Source of the DNA: QGNO01 sp964493125
GTDB lineage: Bacteria > Chloroflexota > Dehalococcoidia > Lucifugimonadales > QGNO01
Direction: 5' to 3'
Length of the DNA: 25,901 bases
Assembly (NCBI GenBank): GCA_964493125.1
Contig: CAZBMS010000021.1
Span: forward strand, 1-25,901
Shown here: one piece after another, positions 1-7,915 of the stretch
Layout of the letters: each line of letters begins with the position of its first letter
How positions within the stretch are numbered: position 1 is the stretch's first letter
Notes under the pieces: model-generated
The model's input: only the letters and a program-made list of their open reading frames with translations
The model's database searches: none
What the model was told of the DNA's origin: nothing
Translations under genes and position numbers: made by a program

Positions 1-1626
1 CGCGGCGACGGAATTCGTGGAGAGGACGTTACTTCCAACCTGCGTACAATTAAATCGATCCCACTTGCCATAAGACATCACTCGGTGCCAACTAAGCTTG
101 AAGTTAGGGGGGAAGTTTACCTTCCAAAATCAGCTTTCGCAAAAATTAATGCCTCGAGGATAGAGGAAGGCGAAACCCCTTACGCCAATCCTAGAAACAC
201 TGCGGCCGGTTCTCTAAGGCAACTTGATCCAAAGATAACATCAACCAGGCCACTAGACATATTTATCTACGCTCTAGGTAATATTGAGGGCGGTCCCTCA
301 TTTGATTCGCACATGGATACCTTAGATTACCTTGAGAGTTTGGGATTTAGAATCAACCCAGCTAACAGTACTTGTGAGTCGCTGAATGATGTGGAGGAAT
401 ACTACAAATCATGGATGGAGACGAGGGAATCTCTGGATTATGACATGGATGGGGTCGTGATAAAAGTCGACTCTCTTGCTTACCAAAGACACCTAGGAAC
501 CGCCGGAAGAGATCCACGCTGGGCAATCGCGTATAAATTCCCTTCAGCCCAAGAAATCACCCGCCTCATAGATATCAAAGTTAACGTCGGCAGAACAGGC
601 AGCTTAAATCCTTATGCAATATTGGATCCGATCGAAATAGGAGGTGCTACGGTTAAGCTAGCTACTCTCCATAATGCAGACGACATCCGACGGAAAGATA
701 TACGTATAGGAGATTGGGTAGTCGTAGAGCGTGCAGGGGATGTAATACCACAAGTCTTAAAACCAGTCCTAGAACGCAGGGATGGTCAAGAAATAGCTTT
801 CGAAATGCCCGAAAAATGCCCGATCTGTAATGCCAAAACGATACAACCGAAAGACGAGGCAGCCACTTATTGCCCCAACAGGACGTGCCCTGCTCAGTTT
901 GTCCGATTGTTTATCCATTTCGTTAGCCGTACTGCAATGGACATTGAGGGTATGGGGGAAAAACTTGTTGCAAATTTAGTTGCATCAAAGCTTGTAAGTG
1001 ATGTCGCAGACCTATATTCACTGACAAAAGAGAAATTGCTAAAAGTAGATCGAATGGGAGATAAAAGTGCAGAAAATATACTAACTAGCATAAAAGACAG
1101 CAAGGCCCGCCCATTTACAAACGTCTTATACGGATTAGGGATACGCCACGTCGGTTACGAAACAGCAGATGTGCTAGTAAAATCATTCTCTAATATAGTC
1201 AATATTGCACTAGCTTCAGAAGAACAGCTAGCTTCCACACCTGGAATCGGACCTAAAGTTGCCCAAAGTATCAGAGCCCATTTCCATGATGAAGATAATC
1301 TGACAACCGTAGAAAAGTTGCGCTTAGCAGGAGTAGAGTTAGAGACAGCTTCAACAATCTCCGAAATTGGGGCGTCCATTCTTTCCGGAATGCAATTTGT
1401 TGTCACAGGAAGGCTAGATTCCATGAGCCGATCGGATGCTGAGGGACGAATTAAGACAATGGGAGGAAAGACAGGAAGTCGTGTAACAAAAAAGACCAAC
1501 TACTTGGTTGTTGGTGAAGATCCGGGATCCAAACTCGATGACGGCAAGAAACTGGGAATCAAAATTCTTGATGAAGATAATTTCCTACAACTATTGTCGG
1601 GAGAAAAAGATTTAGCGTCCCACTAA
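1..1626 (+). CDS. ligA: NAD-dependent DNA ligase LigA, 5'-truncated by window edge
   Basis: LigA seals nicks in duplex DNA using NAD+ during replication and repair in the cytoplasm. The frame is open from base 1 and begins with the RGDG-x2-GEDVT-x-NLRTIK block that follows the adenylated Lys motif, so about 130 N-terminal residues (including KxDG) lie outside the window. Visible in order: EVRGEVYLP, the DMDGVVIKVD nucleotidyltransferase motif, AIAYKFP, the OB-fold with VGRTGSLNPYA, a Cys4 zinc finger (Cys codons at 817, 826, 871, 886), helix-hairpin-helix repeats, and a C-terminal BRCT domain (about 1370-1600) with GxxFVVTG and TNYLVVGEDPGSK. Internal ATG 85 is not the start, because conserved sequence continues upstream of it. 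The next gene starts 5 bp after the stop, so the two are probably cotranscribed. All motifs seen are intact; identity is very secure. Confidence 0.97.
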   Translation, partial: RGDGIRGEDVTSNLRTIKSIPLAIRHHSVPTKLEVRGEVYLPKSAFAKINASRIEEGETPYANPRNTAAGSLRQLDPKITSTRPLDIFIYALGNIEGGPSFDSHMDTLDYLESLGFRINPANSTCESLNDVEEYYKSWMETRESLDYDMDGVVIKVDSLAYQRHLGTAGRDPRWAIAYKFPSAQEITRLIDIKVNVGRTGSLNPYAILDPIEIGGATVKLATLHNADDIRRKDIRIGDWVVVERAGDVIPQVLKPVLERRDGQEIAFEMPEKCPICNAKTIQPKDEAATYCPNRTCPAQFVRLFIHFVSRTAMDIEGMGEKLVANLVASKLVSDVADLYSLTKEKLLKVDRMGDKSAENILTSIKDSKARPFTNVLYGLGIRHVGYETADVLVKSFSNIVNIALASEEQLASTPGIGPKVAQSIRAHFHDEDNLTTVEKLRLAGVELETASTISEIGASILSGMQFVVTGRLDSMSRSDAEGRIKTMGGKTGSRVTKKTNYLVVGEDPGSKLDDGKKLGIKILDEDNFLQLLSGEKDLASH

Positions 1627-1631
1627 TCAAA

Positions 1632-2819
1632 ATGTGTAAGAAAACTCAAAAGAAATTTATCGATACCTTAGCTGCTCGTTTAGGGCAAGCGACTCAGGCC
1701 CATAGTACGATGGTTCCACCAATATACCAATCCTCTGTTTTCCCAATAGAAACGCTAGAAGAAACGGATGACATTTTCGAGGGTATCCGAAGTGATTACT
1801 TCTACAGTCGAGACGGCAATCCAACATCGGACACTTTTGGAGATGCGGTGGCAGTCCTAGAAGGAGCTGAAGCCGGAGCAGCTTCTTCATCAGGTATGGG
1901 CGCCACACTCGCCACATTACTTGCTATGATGGAATCAGGAACACATCTAGTAGCGGCCAGAGATTTATACGGCAAAGCGACCGTACTACTGAAATCTTTA
2001 GCCCCATCTCTTGGAAATAATATTGAGTTTGTAGAGGCGACAGATATCAACTCTTGGGAACGGTCCATCAATAAATCAACGAGCGCGATTTTCCTAGAAA
2101 CTGAGACAAACCCACTGCTTAGAATACCCGACTTACGGAAGATAGCCGACATAGCCAAACAATCCGGTGCTACCTGCATAGTAGATAATACTTTCGCGTC
2201 CCCGTTTCACATTAACCCATTGGAATTTGGAGCCGACATCGTTATCCATAGTGCAACTAAATTCCTGAGTGGCCACGGCGATGTAACGGCAGGAGCAATA
2301 GTAGGAACCAAGGATTGGATAATTAAGGTGAAAAACAAAATTTCATTAGCAGGCGTAAATTTGGCTCCATTCGAAGCCTGGCTGGCACTCAGAGGCTCAA
2401 AAACTTTGGCAGTCAGATTAGCAAAAAGTAGTGACAACGCGATGAAAATTGCTCAGTACTTAAATAATCATCCAAAAGTAACCACGGTGTACTACCCAGG
2501 ATTAAACAGTCACCCGGATCACAAAACAGCATTGGAAATCATGCAGAACGGATTCGGATCAATGATATCTTTTGAAATCAACGGTGGCATCGAAAAGGTT
2601 GCCGTGCTGTTTAAGGAGTTGCGTCAAATAAAATACGCACCAAGTTTAGGTGACGTCAATACTACTGTCACTCACCCCGGCAAGACTTCACATCGTGGAA
2701 TATCAGAGTCAGAACGGGCCTTACAAGGTATTAACGATAGCCTAATAAGGCTCTCAGTCGGGATAGAAAATGTCGACGATATCACCGCGGACCTAGAATA
2801 CGGACTCAAAAAAATATGA
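1632..2819 (+). CDS. Cys/Met metabolism PLP-dependent enzyme (cystathionine gamma-synthase/lyase type)
   Basis: A 395-residue member of the Cys/Met-metabolism PLP family (cystathionine gamma-synthase, gamma-lyase, methionine gamma-lyase, O-acylhomoserine sulfhydrylase). These enzymes do beta- or gamma-elimination or replacement at sulfur amino acids in the cytoplasm. Seen: the substrate/PLP loop YFYSRDGNPT (55-64), SSGMGA (86-91) that binds PLP phosphate, VDNTFASP (184-191) with the Asp that holds the pyridine nitrogen, and SATKFLSGHGDV (207-218) with PLP lysine K210. The C-terminal part has SLGDVNTTVTHP and RLSVGIEN, typical of the family. Length is normal. No clear Shine-Dalgarno precedes the ATG, and with ligA ending 5 bp upstream it may be translated by coupling. 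The stop overlaps the pth start by 4 bp. Sequence alone does not separate synthase from lyase, so no gene symbol is given. Confidence 0.93.
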   Translation: MCKKTQKKFIDTLAARLGQATQAHSTMVPPIYQSSVFPIETLEETDDIFEGIRSDYFYSRDGNPTSDTFGDAVAVLEGAEAGAASSSGMGATLATLLAMMESGTHLVAARDLYGKATVLLKSLAPSLGNNIEFVEATDINSWERSINKSTSAIFLETETNPLLRIPDLRKIADIAKQSGATCIVDNTFASPFHINPLEFGADIVIHSATKFLSGHGDVTAGAIVGTKDWIIKVKNKISLAGVNLAPFEAWLALRGSKTLAVRLAKSSDNAMKIAQYLNNHPKVTTVYYPGLNSHPDHKTALEIMQNGFGSMISFEINGGIEKVAVLFKELRQIKYAPSLGDVNTTVTHPGKTSHRGISESERALQGINDSLIRLSVGIENVDDITADLEYGLKKI

Positions 2820-3415
2820 TAATAATACTCGGCCTAGGCAATCCGGGTCGCACCTACGCAAACAGTCGGCATAACGTCGGCTACAAATTGCTATCAGCCC
2901 TATCTAAGGAATACAATATTCCAGTCAAACAGCGGCGTTCACAGGCGGTAATTGGAGAAGGTTACCTAGAAGATAAACAAGTCATATTGGCCAAATCCAG
3001 AACCTATATGAACGATAGTGGAAAGGCTGCGCGATATCTATTAGATAGATATAAAACAGACCCTTCCAGCCTGCTAGTTATTTATGACGAAAGAGACTTG
3101 TCCTTTGGCCAATTAAGAATCAGAGCTCGTGGAACATCCGCCGGTCATAATGGCGTAAAATCGATCATTGAGACTTTGGGAAGCAGCGAATTTCCGAGAG
3201 TCCGTATAGGAATAGGACAACCCGAACAAGAAGATGCCATAAGTTTCGTGCTAGGTGAATTTACGCCGGATGAAACAAAATCTCTCGATGAAATACTGTC
3301 CCGCTCAGTCTCAGCAGTAACTCGGGTGATAACAGACAGCTTAACCTCGGCCATGAATAGCTACAATGTGAAGCCGCAAGAACCCGGACACGATACGACA
3401 GCCAATGAACCGTAG
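2816..3415 (+). CDS. pth: Peptidyl-tRNA hydrolase
   Basis: Pth cleaves the ester between peptide and tRNA in prematurely released peptidyl-tRNAs, recycling tRNA in the cytoplasm. The 199-residue protein has the family core: GLGNPG (6-11) with N9, the SRHNVGY segment with catalytic H19, SRTYMNDSG, the YDERDLSFG block (equivalent to the family's D-x-L-DLPxG with the catalytic Asp) and SAGHNGVKSI. FPRVRIGIGQP and VLGEFTPDE are also characteristic. The start ATG overlaps the TGA of the upstream PLP-enzyme gene (ATGA-type overlap), which supports translational coupling. The end overlaps the next gene by 11 bp. Pth in an operon with ligA and a sulfur-amino-acid enzyme is a housekeeping arrangement. 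Nothing is abnormal in the sequence. Confidence 0.96.
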   Translation: MIIILGLGNPGRTYANSRHNVGYKLLSALSKEYNIPVKQRRSQAVIGEGYLEDKQVILAKSRTYMNDSGKAARYLLDRYKTDPSSLLVIYDERDLSFGQLRIRARGTSAGHNGVKSIIETLGSSEFPRVRIGIGQPEQEDAISFVLGEFTPDETKSLDEILSRSVSAVTRVITDSLTSAMNSYNVKPQEPGHDTTANEP

Positions 3416-5414
3416 ACTTCTTCTATTACTGATAAGCGCACTGCTAAGCTTGTCTTGCACGTCCGGGGAAACACGAAAAACCGAACTGCAAATCACTCCC
3501 ACTTTGGTAAGAGAGAATATTTCTTCCGAACAATCTACTGCTACACCGATAGATTCAACAAAAATAAAGACAACCGAATTAAGTTCGACCCAAACTCCCA
3601 ATGCGAATGCAGTAGATACAGGTGCCTCTACCTTTCTAGCTATCCCTACACCTACTGTCACATTAATCAGAATCGGCCAACGTTCTGCGGAAACTCCACC
3701 TGAAAAAAATCTTTACGACCTTACAAACAGGCTGTCTAGTAACAAAAAAAAATACCAAGCTTCAGCTAAACCAAAAGAGCGTCCCGAAATAGGATCAATA
3801 AAAATTTTTCACGTATTGGACATCGTGAACCTGAGGGCATTAGAGGTGACTGCAACCCTGAACGCCGTAACAGACAATGCCTTTTGGTACGTTGATACTT
3901 CTATCCAATCCGATGACAAACTCTTAAACCTTTCAGCAAAAACGTTTGAGGAAAATATACACCCTTCGATAATCTCTGTTTTTGGCACAGAACATACGAA
4001 ATGGATAGGCGATGATGAACGGCTTACGGTGCTCCACACGCCCATCTTTGGACTCGACGGTTATTTCTCCTCAACGAACGAATATAGTCAAAGCATCAGT
4101 CCATATAGTAATGAAACAAGTATCATATTCATTGACACTACGGCTGTTCCTTTAAACTCCGCCGGATATTTCGGCACGTTGGCCCACGAATTCACCCACG
4201 TGATACAGTTCATGGCTGACAAAACAGAGGAAGGGTGGATTAACGAAGGCTTGGCAGAAGTTGGCAGAAACATCGCTGGATACGAATCCATTTTTGAGAA
4301 ACAATTCCTGTTTAACCCATCGACTTCTCTGATTAACTGGTCCCCTACTCCGGCAAGTTATGGAGCAGCCAACTTATTCTTACAATATATTTCTGAGCAA
4401 TACGGGATTTCGAGTCTGCGATCACTAATGGAAAACAAGGCTGACGGCATACACAGTGTAAATGAACTCTTATATCAAGTGGATAAAAACACAGACTTCA
4501 AAAAGGTCTTCGCAAATTGGACTGTGGCAAATTATCTGGACAGGAAAGGTGTTGAACCCTACTCATACCCACATTCCCAGATCCAAGTAGCGGACATAAT
4601 GACGGTAACAAATAGTCAAACGATTACTTCATCAGTACCTCAATATGGAACGCGGTATTATGAATTCGTCTCAAATGCGCCCATAAAAGTAAACTTTGCT
4701 GGTTCACAAGAAACGCCTTTTATACCGCCTTACCCAAGTAAAGAAAGTGAATCGAATCATTGCTGGTGGGGGAACCGTGGCGATTCTATAGACTCTACAC
4801 TAACCACCCAGGTAAAACTCACAAGTGAAAAACCACTTTCACTGCAATACTCCATCTGGTATGAAATTGAGGAAGGCTGGGACTACGCCTACGTGACACT
4901 CTCTAACGATCAAGGTGTCACCTGGGAAATACTTCCCGGTACTCTATCGTCTAGCGACAACCCTATGGCAACCGCTTTTGGCCCTGGTTACACCGGAAGT
5001 AGTGATGGGTGGGTAAAAGATCAAGTGAGCTTGAATCAATACTTAGGGGAAGAAGTCTTGATTCGCTTTGAATATGTGACTGACGACTCGGTGCATGGTG
5101 CTGGTATTTGCGTAGACGACATCTCTATTAGTGGAATTGATTTTCACGACGGGGCAGAGGGATTAAACACAACTTGGGACGCTAATGGATTCGTGAAAAC
5201 TACTCATAAATTACCTCAGGAATACTTAATCCACACTATAGACATGACTTCTAATCCCAAGGTCAAACAGATCAATTTAAATGACGAAAACGATGCCGAA
5301 TTTTCCATTGGCAAACCAAATAACCAATTCTCACACACAGTACTTATAGTGTCAGCTGTTCAAGATTACACTCAAACCTCGGCATCTTTCGTTTTAACCG
5401 CGGAGTTCGGTTAA
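3405..5414 (+). CDS. Secreted/lipoprotein HExxH metallopeptidase with immune-inhibitor-A-like C-terminal domain
   Basis: A 669-residue exported protein. The N-terminus has two Arg, a Leu-rich hydrophobic core and a Cys at 18 (SLSC), so it is probably a lipoprotein, although the -3 residue of the lipobox is Ser rather than Leu. A Ser/Thr-rich low-complexity linker follows (about 20-100). The catalytic core shows HEFTH (261-265) and then WINEGLAE (278-285), the gluzincin arrangement seen in peptidase-MA-like families, where the first Glu of EGLAE is the third zinc ligand. Residues about 450-575 form a beta-rich domain with CWWGNRGD, WDYAYVTLSNDQGVTW, LIRFEYVTDD and GICVDDISI, resembling the jelly-roll region of M6 immune inhibitor A proteases. 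The gene overlaps pth by 11 bp. Likely role (inference): extracytoplasmic protein degradation. The exact MEROPS family is not decided. Confidence 0.85.
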   Translation: MNRRLLLLLISALLSLSCTSGETRKTELQITPTLVRENISSEQSTATPIDSTKIKTTELSSTQTPNANAVDTGASTFLAIPTPTVTLIRIGQRSAETPPEKNLYDLTNRLSSNKKKYQASAKPKERPEIGSIKIFHVLDIVNLRALEVTATLNAVTDNAFWYVDTSIQSDDKLLNLSAKTFEENIHPSIISVFGTEHTKWIGDDERLTVLHTPIFGLDGYFSSTNEYSQSISPYSNETSIIFIDTTAVPLNSAGYFGTLAHEFTHVIQFMADKTEEGWINEGLAEVGRNIAGYESIFEKQFLFNPSTSLINWSPTPASYGAANLFLQYISEQYGISSLRSLMENKADGIHSVNELLYQVDKNTDFKKVFANWTVANYLDRKGVEPYSYPHSQIQVADIMTVTNSQTITSSVPQYGTRYYEFVSNAPIKVNFAGSQETPFIPPYPSKESESNHCWWGNRGDSIDSTLTTQVKLTSEKPLSLQYSIWYEIEEGWDYAYVTLSNDQGVTWEILPGTLSSSDNPMATAFGPGYTGSSDGWVKDQVSLNQYLGEEVLIRFEYVTDDSVHGAGICVDDISISGIDFHDGAEGLNTTWDANGFVKTTHKLPQEYLIHTIDMTSNPKVKQINLNDENDAEFSIGKPNNQFSHTVLIVSAVQDYTQTSASFVLTAEFG

Positions 5415-5479
5415 GGAGTATAAGATTACAATCGTGGTGGGGACACGTAACAGAACACTAAATGTAAAGACGGCTATTG

Positions 5480-5508
5480 TTTACACCTCGATTACATTCC
5501 CTTATAGT
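5480..5508 (+). promoter_or_regulatory. sigma70-type promoter for leuB-aroM
   Basis: TTTACA (5480-5485), a 17-bp spacer, then TATAGT (5503-5508). The predicted transcript would start near 5515 and give a short leader of about 27 nt holding the GAGGT Shine-Dalgarno at 5531. It lies in the 127-bp gap after the metallopeptidase gene, where no terminator hairpin is obvious. Confidence 0.55.
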
Positions 5509-5541
5509 TCATCACAATAATGACTTAAATGAGGTTACTCG

Positions 5542-6645
5542 ATGCGTTTTCAGATATCTGTATTGCCTGGTGATGGTATAGGACCAGAGGTTACCACTGA
5601 AGCAGTCCGTGTCCTAGAAGCGGTGGGACAAAAGTTTGGGCACACGTTTCAGCTAACAGAAGACCTAGTGGGCGGAATTTCAATTGACAAACACGGCACT
5701 GCGCTAAAAGCAGAAACCGCTGAGATGTGTAGACGAAGTCACGCATTACTGTTCGGAGCTGTGGGTGGGCCAAAATGGGATGATCCCGAAAGCAACGTCA
5801 GGCCAGAAGACGGGTTGCTAGCCATAAGAAAGGCAATGGGGCTCTGGGCAAATCTCCGCCCAGTCAAAGTCTACAAGTTTCTAGAAAATGCCGGACCGCT
5901 CAAACCTGAGGTGGTTCGTGGAGTAGACATCATGGTACTTAGAGAGCTGACTGGGGGGCTATATTTTGCAAAGCCGAAAAAGAGATGGACCACGTCTCGC
6001 GGCCGCCGCGGAGTAGATACCCTCAAATATGAGGAGCGAGAGATAGAAAGAATACTTAGAGCCGGATTTGAACTAGCCAGGGGAAGGAAAAAGAAGTTAA
6101 CCTCTGTAGATAAAGCTAATGTTTTAGAAACATCGCGGCTCTGGAGGCAAATTGCTATCGAGTTATCTCCCGAATATCCTGACGTGGCGATAGATCACAT
6201 GCTAGTGGACAATTGTGCAATGCAACTCGTACAAAACCCCAGCCAATTTGACGTAATTGTTTCTGAAAACACGTTTGGTGACATACTTTCTGATGAAGCT
6301 GCCGTATTGGCAGGTTCTATGGGAATGCTACCATCAGCTAGCCTATCTGGAGTACCCGATGCGTCTGGTAAAAGACGGGCACGCGGAATGTACGAGCCTA
6401 TTCATGGCAGTGCACCTGATATAGCTGGGCAAGGTAAAGCTAATCCACTAGCAGCAATCTTAAGCACTGGACTGATGTTGCGGTATTCATTGGGGTTAAT
6501 CCAAGAGGCGGAATGTATAGAACAAGCGGTTGATCAGGTCCTAAAAGGTGGAATATATACGCCAGACTTAACAGAACCAGGCAAGCCTTCCATAAACACC
6601 TCTAAAATGGGCAAAACCGTCGTAGAAGCAGTTCTGGATAACTAA
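5542..6645 (+). CDS. leuB: 3-isopropylmalate dehydrogenase
   Basis: LeuB oxidatively decarboxylates 3-isopropylmalate to 2-oxoisocaproate with NAD+ in leucine synthesis, in the cytoplasm. The 367-residue protein starts with the family's LPGDGIGPEV (8-17). It keeps FGAVGGPKWD (71-80), ANLRPVK (103-109), the substrate loop LRELTGGLYF (133-142, catalytic Y142), DKANVL (190-195, catalytic K191), the metal-binding D223, D247 and D251, and YEPIHGSAPDIAGQGKANP with the adenosine loop. The bacterial LeuB signature around MLPSASL distinguishes it from isocitrate and tartrate dehydrogenases. GAGGT sits 5 bp before the ATG and fixes the start. The AroM-family gene begins 19 bp downstream, probably in the same transcript. 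No leuA, leuC or leuD is nearby, so the leucine genes are dispersed. Confidence 0.96.
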   Translation: MRFQISVLPGDGIGPEVTTEAVRVLEAVGQKFGHTFQLTEDLVGGISIDKHGTALKAETAEMCRRSHALLFGAVGGPKWDDPESNVRPEDGLLAIRKAMGLWANLRPVKVYKFLENAGPLKPEVVRGVDIMVLRELTGGLYFAKPKKRWTTSRGRRGVDTLKYEEREIERILRAGFELARGRKKKLTSVDKANVLETSRLWRQIAIELSPEYPDVAIDHMLVDNCAMQLVQNPSQFDVIVSENTFGDILSDEAAVLAGSMGMLPSASLSGVPDASGKRRARGMYEPIHGSAPDIAGQGKANPLAAILSTGLMLRYSLGLIQEAECIEQAVDQVLKGGIYTPDLTEPGKPSINTSKMGKTVVEAVLDN

Positions 6646-6664
6646 CGTAAATAGGGGAACTACT

Positions 6665-7378
6665 ATGCAAAAGGTAGGTATGGTTACAATTGGGCAATCG
6701 CCTAGAAATGACATACTATCGGTGATGAGCAGATACTTGCCCAAAGACGTGGAAGTGCTACAAGCTGGTGCACTAGACGGGCTTGATGAAGCAACGATAA
6801 AAGAGATGGCTCCAAAACCAGGTGAGCCTACACTTGTAACAGCGATGCGTGACGGGACTGAAGCAACTGTAACCCACTCTAAGGTAACTCCTCTGATGGA
6901 AAAAGGGATAGAAACTTTGCGTCGCCAGGGAGCTGAACTCGTAGTTTTACTTTGTGCTGGCGGATTTGAAGAACTAAAAAGAGATGATTTAGTGATCATA
7001 GACCCAGGTAGCCTTCTTCAAGGCGTCATTAAGTCGCTTGTTAATGGATCAAAGCTAGGGTTGGTATTGCCTTCTCCAGACCAAGTCTCTACTGGACCAG
7101 GCACTAGCGACTACTGGGGAGATACTGATGTATCAGAATTCTGGGGAGCTTGTGATGTAGCTATGACTCACGCTTCGCCTTACAACAGTAGTGAAATAAA
7201 AGTTGCGGATTCGGAAAGGGCAGCGGTAGAAATGAGAGAGAAAGGTGTAGACTACATTTTTCTTAACTGCATGGGGATGGACGAAGAGATGAAATCCGTT
7301 TTCCAACGTGTCACTCAAAAGCCTGTTGTACTGGCTAGCGCCGTTGTAGCAAGAATTGTAGACGAGTTGATAAACTAA
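6665..7378 (+). CDS. AroM family protein (Asp/Glu-racemase-like fold suggested)
   Basis: A 237-residue AroM-family protein. The family is named for the gene next to E. coli aroL, and its biochemical function is not established. The N-terminus VGMVTIGQSPRNDI is the family hallmark. Two cysteines lie in similar short contexts, LLCAGGFEEL (C97) and FLNCMGMD (C202), spaced as in the two-cysteine Asp/Glu/hydantoin racemase superfamily, which suggests a related fold and perhaps a cofactor-independent racemase or isomerase (inference). AGGGGAA-like sequence precedes the ATG. The gene follows leuB by 19 bp and ends convergently with the JAMM gene 58 bp away. Length and sequence are intact. The family assignment is secure; the activity is unknown. 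Confidence 0.88.
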   Translation: MQKVGMVTIGQSPRNDILSVMSRYLPKDVEVLQAGALDGLDEATIKEMAPKPGEPTLVTAMRDGTEATVTHSKVTPLMEKGIETLRRQGAELVVLLCAGGFEELKRDDLVIIDPGSLLQGVIKSLVNGSKLGLVLPSPDQVSTGPGTSDYWGDTDVSEFWGACDVAMTHASPYNSSEIKVADSERAAVEMREKGVDYIFLNCMGMDEEMKSVFQRVTQKPVVLASAVVARIVDELIN

Positions 7379-7436
7379 TTAATTTAATTTCCTGCAGCAT
7401 CAAATTATCTACTACAGGTATCCCAAAACCAGTTAG

Positions 7437-7853
7437 TTAAGTTACTACTAAGTTCTCCTCAGCAACAATTCCATCATTGATGCTAAAAGCCCTTACTTCA
7501 GGGTTCTCATGGTTAATCAACGATATCAACACGTACAAAGTATCTGGCCAAACAGACGTGCCATCTTCCCAAGTCGCAATGCGGACATCTGTATCAGATG
7601 GATATGCTGGGGAGTTGGTGTGGGAGTGGTATATAACACCCACTTCCAAATTGTTATTTTCAATATCGTTAACAGTTTCGTAAAGCTCTTTAGGATCCAT
7701 CCTGTATCTGAATGGACTAGCTTCCACATTTGTCATCTGATACAGCTTTTCTACATTTTCACCAGATGCACCCATAATTCCACAACACTCGTTGGGATCC
7801 TCATCCAGAGCCTGCGCAATAATCGCATCAAGAAATTTCTTACTAATATTCAA
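7437..7853 (-). CDS. JAMM/MPN-domain metalloprotease (Mec-like desampylase/isopeptidase)
   Basis: A 138-residue single-domain JAMM (MPN+) protein. The full zinc signature is present: E22 (in NECCG), then H76-S-H78-x7-S86-x2-D89. Bacterial stand-alone JAMM proteins cleave the C-terminal amide of small ubiquitin-like sulfur carriers, for example Mec releasing cysteine from CysO-Cys in mycobacteria. The substrate here is unknown because no ThiS/MoaD/CysO-like gene is in the window. The start is TTG at 7853, with a GGGGA element 6 bp upstream; no in-frame ATG exists before the TAG upstream. It lies 62 bp after selD on the same strand, so cotranscription is likely and points to sulfur/selenium chemistry (inference). 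A small hairpin lies between the two genes. Confidence 0.88.
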   Translation of the reverse strand: MNISKKFLDAIIAQALDEDPNECCGIMGASGENVEKLYQMTNVEASPFRYRMDPKELYETVNDIENNNLEVGVIYHSHTNSPAYPSDTDVRIATWEDGTSVWPDTLYVLISLINHENPEVRAFSINDGIVAEENLVVT

Positions 7854-7892
7854 GTTAAATCCCCAAAAGCCAAATTCCGACTTTATACCACT

Positions 7893-7910
7893 CGGCTAGA
7901 AAGTTAGCCG
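7893..7910 (-). other. Hairpin between selD and the JAMM gene
   Basis: Perfect 6-bp inverted repeat CGGCTA / TAGCCG around a 6-nt loop, starting 6 bp after the selD stop. No T-run follows on the minus strand, so it is not a classical terminator. It could mark an mRNA processing or stability site inside a selD-JAMM transcript. Confidence 0.4.
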
Positions 7911-7915
7911 GGTAT

